Assembly (NCBI GenBank): GCA_947311845.1
Contig: CAMZMU010000013.1
Location: forward strand, 1,839,028-1,903,027
DNA length: 64,000 bases
Direction of reading: 5' to 3'
From: Poa pratensis
Taxonomy: Eukaryota > Streptophyta > Magnoliopsida > Poales > Poaceae
Under the pieces are notes generated by a model, which searched no databases, was not told the DNA's origin, and was given only the letters and a program-made list of their open reading frames with translations. Positions 58,001 to 64,000 of the stretch are shown one piece after another. Made by a program: the position numbers and the translations under genes. Each line of letters begins with the position of its first letter. The first letter of the stretch is position 1.

Positions 58001-59272
58001 GGACTTCCTGATTAATCAGGAGTTGCCAGACGATGAGGTACTGAAATGGCAAATAATAAGAAGAGCCAAGGCATTCACAATAATTAAAGGTGAATTGTAC
58101 AAGCGTATCACCACTGGTGTCTACCAACGTTGCATTTCACCTGAAGAAGGCAGAAACATGTTGGACGAGATACATGCTGGAGTATGTGGACACCATGCTT
58201 CATCCCGCTCCCTTGTTTCCAAGGCTTTCCGACAAGGTTTTTACTGGTTGACAGCCAAAGAGGATGCAGAGGACATAGTCCGAAGATGCAGGGGCTGCCA
58301 ACTGTATGCCAGAAAACCACACATGACGGCTCAAGAACTTAGAAAAATACCTATAACGTGGCCTTTCACAGTCTAGGGCTTGGACATGGTTGGTCCGTTT
58401 AAGACGGCACCTGGTGGATACACACATTTGCTTGTGGCTGTAGACAAGTTCACCAAATGGGTTGAAGCTAAACCTATCAAAAAGCTTGACGGCAACACAG
58501 CCGCCAATTTCATGTGGGGAATTATCTCTCGGTTCGGGGTGCCACATTGCATTATCACCGATAACGGCACAAACTTGTCGCAAGGCGAAGTCGAGGAGTA
58601 TTGCTATAAACATGGCATCCGCCTAGATTTAGCCTCCGTAGCACACCCTCAAGCAAATGGCCAAGTAGAACGCGCAAATGGGTTAGTCCTACAAGGAATC
58701 AAACCTCGTCTTGAAGTACCATTGCACAGGGCAGCTGGGGCTTGGGTGGATGAATTGCAATTTGTCCTTTGGAGTTTACGCACAACCCCAAACAGATCAA
58801 CCAAGTTTACTCCTTTTTCTTAGTCTATGGCGCAGAAGCGGTGTTTCCATCCGACATGATGTTCGATTCTCCCAGAATTCAAGCCTACGTCGAAGAAGAC
58901 GCAGAAGATGCAAGACAGGATGGCCTAGACCTACTTGATGAGGAACGAGACGTTGCCATTGCACGATCCGCCATCTATCAACAAAGTTTACGCCGCTATC
59001 ACAGTCGAAGAGTGCGGCAACGGAGTTTTAGAGTAGGTGACCTGGTCCTCCGCCTAATCCAAGACATGAAAGGCTTGCATAAGTTATCCCCGCCATGGGA
59101 AGGACCTTTTGTGGTCAGCAAGGTGCTGCTCAATGGATCTTATTACCTGGTGGATGCACGAGACGGCTACAGAAAGAAGCGGGGCCGCAAACGCAAAAGG
59201 AAGGTCGACGACAAGTACGACGAAACAAAGCGGCCTTGGAACATTGAGCAGCTACGTCCTTTTTACACTTAG
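55097..59272 (+). pseudogene. Gypsy (Tat) pol: protease, RT, RNase H, second RNase H, integrase
   Basis: In order on the plus strand: aspartic protease with LMDGGSSLNIMY (about 55496); RT with the FLDAYSGYHQIK and YVDDIAVMSK blocks (56421-56650); connection and RNase H region (FKWTDEADAALQQLKEAL; KQRYPHYQKLVYGV); a second, archaeal-type RNase H with HFDGSKMLQGSGAGVVL, NNIAEYEA and YYGDSDLVAQ (57480-57690); integrase zinc finger (HAGVCGHH then CRGCQ, 58170-58300); integrase core with LDMVGPF, TDNGTNLS and NGQVERANG (58380-58690). Defects: stops at 56072, 57327, 57693, 57846 and 58374; a deletion of about 44 nt after YTGLNR (near 56385) in RT; a frame change near 58820. It normally makes and inserts DNA copies; this copy cannot. 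Confidence 0.88.
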
Positions 59273-59770
59273 CAATTTTCAAATTGTAATAAGTACTATA
59301 TGGTTATGAAATAAAAGTCTGTGGTTTGCTCATTCTGCTTTGAGACCATGCCATCTTTTGTCTTTTCTCGCAATCATATATCTGTTATGTCAAAATGTTA
59401 TCGAGAAATAGTTTTGCTCAGCGCTAAATGTTCCGACTTCTTTGACATTCGCCGCATGTTGGCTAAAATTAAGCAAACAACCTTTGCACCGCCTAGTATG
59501 GTTATCTATCTGTTTATATGTGGGTCGCCTAGTAGTATGTCGTTGGCACCAACATGCCGGCTTTGGTCTCTGAGTCTAAACTAATTGGTATTGCACCTGG
59601 TTGGCTCAGCTGAAGTAACTGTGATGAGGTTCTGCCATCATATGAAACAGCTAAACATATAGACGAGATACATATTAAGGCGGGCTACTTAAATAAGCCT
59701 ACCAGCAAGTGTAGCATAAAAAGTTTGGCCCAACAAAATTACATCCCAGAATAAATCAAGTTTTTTAGCG
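59273..59770 (+). other. Spacer between pol and antisense ORF
   Basis: AT-rich, no gene; an AAATAAAA word near 59308 could be a polyadenylation signal. Confidence 0.5.
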
Positions 59771-60420
59771 TTACAGTTTAACGCATCTACTTGTCCTATG
59801 CTGCAGGGGAAGAAGCCTAAGAAGTTGCCGCCTTGTTGGAAGCCGTCTCGAGGTCTTGGGGCTGGCGCCGACATCCCTGGGGCTGGTTTCAACATCCTGG
59901 GGGCTGCGTTTGTCAGCCAGGGCTTTGCCTCCGTCGTCTCCGGCAGTTTCAGCATTCGCCAAGGAGGTTTCGCCTTCCGCGGTATGCGGATCGGGATGTT
60001 CCTTGTAGAACTTGCGGATGTCCACCATATTGGCGACTCGAGTTGCGTAGCCTTGGACGACAACAAGCACATTTGCCAGAACAATGGGACAGCCTTCTTC
60101 ATCCTGTGGGGACCCCGGACTAGCTGTCCGAAATTCCCTTGTGCCTACAACATCAGCGATCCCATGATCAGTGTGTCGCTGAGCACAATCAAACTGGTAT
60201 AAAAAGAACATCCATAAATACTGAATGAATATACTTACTTGATTGAAGTCGTAAACTTCAATAGGTACTTGCAGCAGAATCATCAAACAATGTGGAGCCC
60301 AAGTCATTTGCCATAACCCTACAGTCAGCTGACTGGGAGACGGCCTAGCTCGCAAAGATGTCGTCGAACTTCTCATCTTCCAGGACCTCCTCTTCATATT
60401 TCTTCTCGAGATCTGGCTAA
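59771..60420 (-). pseudogene. Antisense ORF fragment (right), C-terminal part
   Basis: Minus strand: EKKYEEEVLEDEKFDDIFAS, then after a likely intron TREFRTASPGSPQDEEGCPI, VLANVLVVVQGYATRVANM and VDIRKFYKEHPDPHTAEGET, with a basic, Pro/Ser-rich tail ending near 59778. The DEEGxPIVLANVL block is shared with the left fragment. The position after pol and antisense direction fit the extra gene of Grande/Retand-type Tat elements. Function is not established. Confidence 0.6.
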
Positions 60421-60556
60421 GACAACAGCCACGGACGTAACCAATATGAGTACATTTGATTGTACTCGCAAGTTACCCCCAACTAGATCATGCATACTGA
60501 GTTTATTTTGTTTGATAAAAGACTTTGTTTTTGGAAAATAATTTCTATACCCTTGT

Positions 60557-60745
60557 TGAAAACAATACGTTTTGGAAAGTAGTTTTTCTCCGGTAGATAT
60601 AGCATCTCTATATCTTTGTTGAAAACAAATATTTTGGAAAATAGTTTTTCTCTATATCTTTGTTGAAAACAAATATTTTGGAAAATAGTTTTTCTCTATA
60701 TCTTTGCTAAAAACAAAACATTTTGGAAAATAGTTTATCTCTAAA
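60557..60745 (+). repeat. 44-bp tandem repeat, about four copies
   Basis: Unit contains TTGTTGAAAACAAATATTTT and GGAAAATAGTTTTTCTC. Two central units (60617 and 60661) are identical by eye over most of their length; the outer ones differ. Located in the 3' part of the Tat element. Confidence 0.85.
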
Positions 60746-62420
60746 ACATCAAAACCTGTTCCTCCTCAAACTTCGCCTTCTCGACCATAGCCCTTCATGG
60801 TCTTCCTCTTTTTCCAGCGACATCATGCCGACCCTTTGGCATGATTGCATAAAACATCTCCATTTTCTTTTCAAATCAAAACTTGCACATAGGCCATAGT
60901 AGGGCCTCCCAACTGTTCATGACCGAGAACTCGGCTATTCATAATAGTTTTACACTCTGTAGAGGTTGCACGCTTTCCCCACACCATCCGGTAAACTCAC
61001 CGTGTCTGCCACGTCCCGCCATACAAGGTGTATGCGAAGTTGAGTAACCGGCCATAGCCTCTCATTTGCTCATGCTAGTATAGGACTCTGCCCGTATGAT
61101 ACTTTCCATCGACACCCAGTCCGGTTTCCCGTCGAAAACCCTAAGTGTGAGGACTCATAATTTTCCCTGGCGGCTGTAAAGACAGACCTTCTATCCTTGA
61201 TTTCGTTGGAGGACCCAGGTCAGGGGTAGGTCACCGAACCATCCCCTCATGAAACGGAGTCATCTCCGTTGTTGAGGCATCCCGTACTAATACGAGCAAA
61301 CTACATGACTACGCCCCGTCCCATATGGGGGTAATGTGGTCGCACAGGGTATGGTTGATCGACGTAAGTATTAGGACACAATGTGCTTTTTCGTAAAAAC
61401 TTCATCCTCCATCTTCATCTCCAATTTCCATAACAAAATATTTTTAACCAAAACTTGGGTAGACCATAATCTTACCCAAAGATTTTCATAGACGGCTTTT
61501 GAGTAAAAACAAATATGTCCTCATTTACAAACTGATGTATAATACTAACACCTCTATATAGGGTGTCCTATACTTTTGAAAAAGGTTTTTAGAAATAAGG
61601 TTTTAGTGGTACACACCACTTAAATCACTTAAGCCCTTTTCATAGGTAAAACGTGAAAACTAAAATAGCAGTATATAATGCATGATCAAATAAGTAGCTT
61701 GCCTTGCTCAGCAAAGTTCCCGGGGTTTTGCACTTCTTGTTCAACGTATCCCCCTTCCTCGCCAACCCCGGCAACGTTTTCGTCTAAACGGCACAATCAA
61801 GCAAATACAAACAATCACCACACTACTCAACCAAGCAACACAACATTACAATCTTAAATTCTACAGAAGGCTACTATGATACACAAGGCAAAACAATTGG
61901 ATTCAATTTAATTTAATTAACCATTATTTATATATGATTTTAATATGGCAGAAACTAGTCACACAAGTTTTAATGTATATCTCAAGTTCTGTTAATCACA
62001 AAATTATGCCAAATTAGGTGTGACTAACATTGATTATTATAAGATCAACAAAATTGGCCTAGGTCCATTTGGATAAATATTTATTTCACCAAAATTCCTT
62101 TACTACAGAAAGGTTCAATTTACTATTTGATTTACCATTGTGTTTCTGTTGCTCCAAAAATTCTACAAAAATAGGGGTAGCTAACAACTCTCAATACTAA
62201 GCTAAAAAAATTGGATTCATGCCATTTGGATTAACAGAGTATCAGAAACAAACAAGTTTAGAATATAAACCTTCTGCACTGTTTGAATTATCCAACAATT
62301 TTTATTAATCCAAATGATATGTGACCAGTGCCATTGTTTAAATATTTTGATTAGCTTTCCATAGAATTTTGAATCATAATTTTTCTGGATTCATAGAACT
62401 CCAGATATTGAATATCAAAC
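60746..62420. other. 3' non-coding region of Tat element with one candidate antisense exon
   Basis: Mostly AT-rich DNA. At about 61700-61790 the minus strand is open (LDENVAGVGEEGGYVEQEV) with possible splice signals at both sides, suggesting an upstream exon of the antisense ORF. No other gene. Confidence 0.4.
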
Positions 62421-63695
62421 ATGCATACAGATTTAAAAGTTTCTGTTAATTCTTTAATTCGAGAAAGGAAAAAACAGGGATGGTCCGAGAGGGATCCAGC
62501 CCACTGTGCTCGGCCCATTTTATTATTAGTTTTTTCTCCCGCGCTGAATAAGTTGAGAATGCTGACGGGTGGGGCTGCCCGTCAGCTCCTTCACTTAAGC
62601 GAAACGGTATGCAACCGTTGGATTAAAATCCAACGGCCGATACGCAGGCACACCGGCGGCGACCCTAAGCTGGCGGCGCCGCCGTGGCCGCGATGGTGAG
62701 GGTGGACGGCGGCTCACCTAGGGGCTTATGGAGGCGGTGTGGATGGCAGAGACGGGTGCGGAGCACGTGGGGAAGAAGATGGCGTGGACGGCGAGGCTCG
62801 AGGAAGTCCAGCACGGCGACGGCGGGCAGCTCGACGTGCACGGCCTCGACAACATGACGGCGAGGTCCTGGCGTCGATCATGTGTAGGAAAAGAGAGGGG
62901 GGCGGTGTGTGAGCACGGCGGTGACATAGAGCGTGCAGAGGGAGAGCAGAGAGAGGCAGCAGCACGGCACGGCCGTGGCCGTCTTCAACCTTCGGACGGT
63001 CGAGCGAGGGTGCGCTCGGCACGGCAGCGGCTTGGCAGCTGCGCTCCGCCCTCCTGGCGGGTGCAGAGTGAGGTGTGGGGAGCGAGGGAGAGGTGAGCAG
63101 AGAGCAGCGTGGAGAGCTACCAGGTCGGGGTGGCGTTTTATAGCCAGAGCTCGGCTCACCGTGGTCGGGGTGCAGGAGAGGGGTAGGGGTACACGGGGCT
63201 ACGCCATTGGCGGTCTAGGGCGGTGCGGCATCGGTGCCGAACGTCGTTAGGGCAACGGGAGAGAAAATGGAGTGCGGAGGGGGTAGCAGAGAGCTTGGGG
63301 TGGTAACGGTGTCGGGTGCCCGCAAGGTGCTCGACGGGAAACTGGCGTCACCGTGGGCCACCGTAGGTGACGACATCTTGCCCGTGGGGTCGCGGCGTGG
63401 ATGGTGAATGGATGGGCGGCGCGGCGGGGGCAGAGGGACAGCGGTCGGCGAGAACGCCGTCGGCGTTCACGTGCACGACGAGCACGCATTGGGCACGAGG
63501 GATTTGGTTGGCAGGGAGGCAATCTTGGGTACGTAGCTGCTGCCCAATCGACGGAGGGGAGTGTGGGGCAGCATGATGGCGCGCTCACGGGCTCCAGCAC
63601 GGTCTCCTTCTCCTTGCTCACAAGCGACCGAGAGGGGAGGGAAGAGACAAGGAAGAGAGACAGAAGGAAACGGCCAAAACAGTGGGGTGCTAGAG

Positions 63696-63735
<40 letters not shown>

Positions 63736-64000
63736 CACAAGATTTGGTCGATTTTGAGTTGAATTTGGTGTTGGTTTGAAAGATAGGGTTTCATGCCCCT
63801 CTGGTGTTCGACAGAATGTCTGAACCAGTTTAAATTTTGAATTTTGGTGATTTGAATTTGTGGTTGTCTTTAGCAAGGTAAAAGAAGGTTCCTGCATTTT
63901 TCCTGGATTTTTGTTATAAAATAAAAAATAGGGTTTTTATTGTACCCTAGGAGCTAAAGAGAAGGGTAGGAATTTATAAATTCAAAATATCCTTTTAGTT
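62421..64000. other. Unassigned GC-rich sequence at the right edge
   Basis: GC-rich with many overlapping frames on both strands, none with a family motif. An AG microsatellite lies at 63700-63735. Could be an LTR, leader or gene-capture segment of the Tat element, or the next element. Not resolved. Confidence 0.4.

Larger units (their letters stand above)
53828..62420 (+). mobile_element. Decayed Tat-lineage gypsy retrotransposon
   Basis: Starts TGTTGGGGATATACC (likely LTR tip) inside the copia LTR. Contains, in order: a short LTR-like piece, an antisense ORF fragment (53925-54970), the pol gene (55097-59272), a second antisense ORF fragment (59771-60420), a 44-bp tandem repeat and AT-rich DNA. 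Two RNase H domains in pol place it in the Tat lineage (Retand/Grande type). Gag is almost all missing. The right end is approximate; no 3' LTR was recognised. Confidence 0.7.

Noticed and set aside
60557..60745. Possible CRISPR-like array
   Set aside because: Units are contiguous without unique spacers and lie in a plant retrotransposon; it is a simple tandem repeat.
63247..63897. Minus-strand frame of 216 codons with a Ser-Leu run
   Set aside because: The Ser-Leu run is the AG microsatellite read in antisense, and the rest has no family motif.

Overview
The window looks like a grass nuclear genome of the Triticeae (wheat, goatgrass or barley type). The evidence is BARE/Angela-like copia LTRs and leaders, Sabrina/WHAM-like LTRs starting TGATACGTCTC, Tat-lineage gypsy sequence, Harbinger, Stowaway and hAT miniature elements, and one single-copy gene with the exon structure expected of a plant HAWAIIAN SKIRT F-box gene. 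About three quarters of the sequence is transposable-element DNA, much of it nested. I saw no CRISPR array, rRNA or tRNA gene.

Layout. (1) 1-19745: a minus-strand BARE/Angela-like copia element. Its gag remnant is at the left edge, a LINE 3' end sits at 620-1866, and its 5' LTR is split in two (3062-4374 and 18867-19745). The split is caused by a plus-strand Sabrina-like element (4375-18861, target duplication CCCTA). That element's 3' LTR is in turn interrupted by a young minus-strand relative (10350-18452) arranged as LTR, internal, LTR, truncated internal. Both Sabrina-like elements lack recognisable gag-pol but share an unusual ORF and shared RNA-structure motifs. (2) 19751-24577: a broken B3-domain gene, a CACTA end, copia remnants and unassigned sequence. 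(3) 24581-27202: a Harbinger element with an apparently intact three-exon Myb/SANT-like ORF1 and no transposase. (4) 28817-31855: a MITE upstream of the one convincing host gene, an HWS-type F-box gene with a 5'-UTR intron. (5) 32736-45102: Stowaway pieces, a long-terminal-inverted-repeat element, two abutting Harbinger transposase relics, a truncated copia LTR, a hAT MITE with a perfect 8-bp duplication, and unassigned low-copy-looking DNA. (6) 45103-53827: a minus-strand copia-type element with BARE-like leader, a gag-only coding region and long AT-rich DNA. One LTR holds a solo Sabrina-like LTR (duplication AGGCT); the other is cut by the next element. (7) 53828 to about 62420: a decayed Tat-lineage gypsy element with protease, RT, RNase H, a second RNase H and integrase, plus pieces of an antisense ORF on both sides of pol and a 44-bp tandem repeat. 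(8) 62421-64000: GC-rich unassigned sequence.

How the parts relate. The elements form a layered record: the copia element received the plus Sabrina-like element, which later received the near-identical-LTR minus copy. Several elements look non-autonomous and probably depended on relatives elsewhere: the two Sabrina-like elements, the gag-only copia, the ORF1-only Harbinger, and the transposase-only Harbinger relics. The best candidate for something under-described is the shared Sabrina-like ORF with its repeated hydrophobic module, together with the conserved hairpins and PPT-like repeats in its 2.5-kb non-coding tail.
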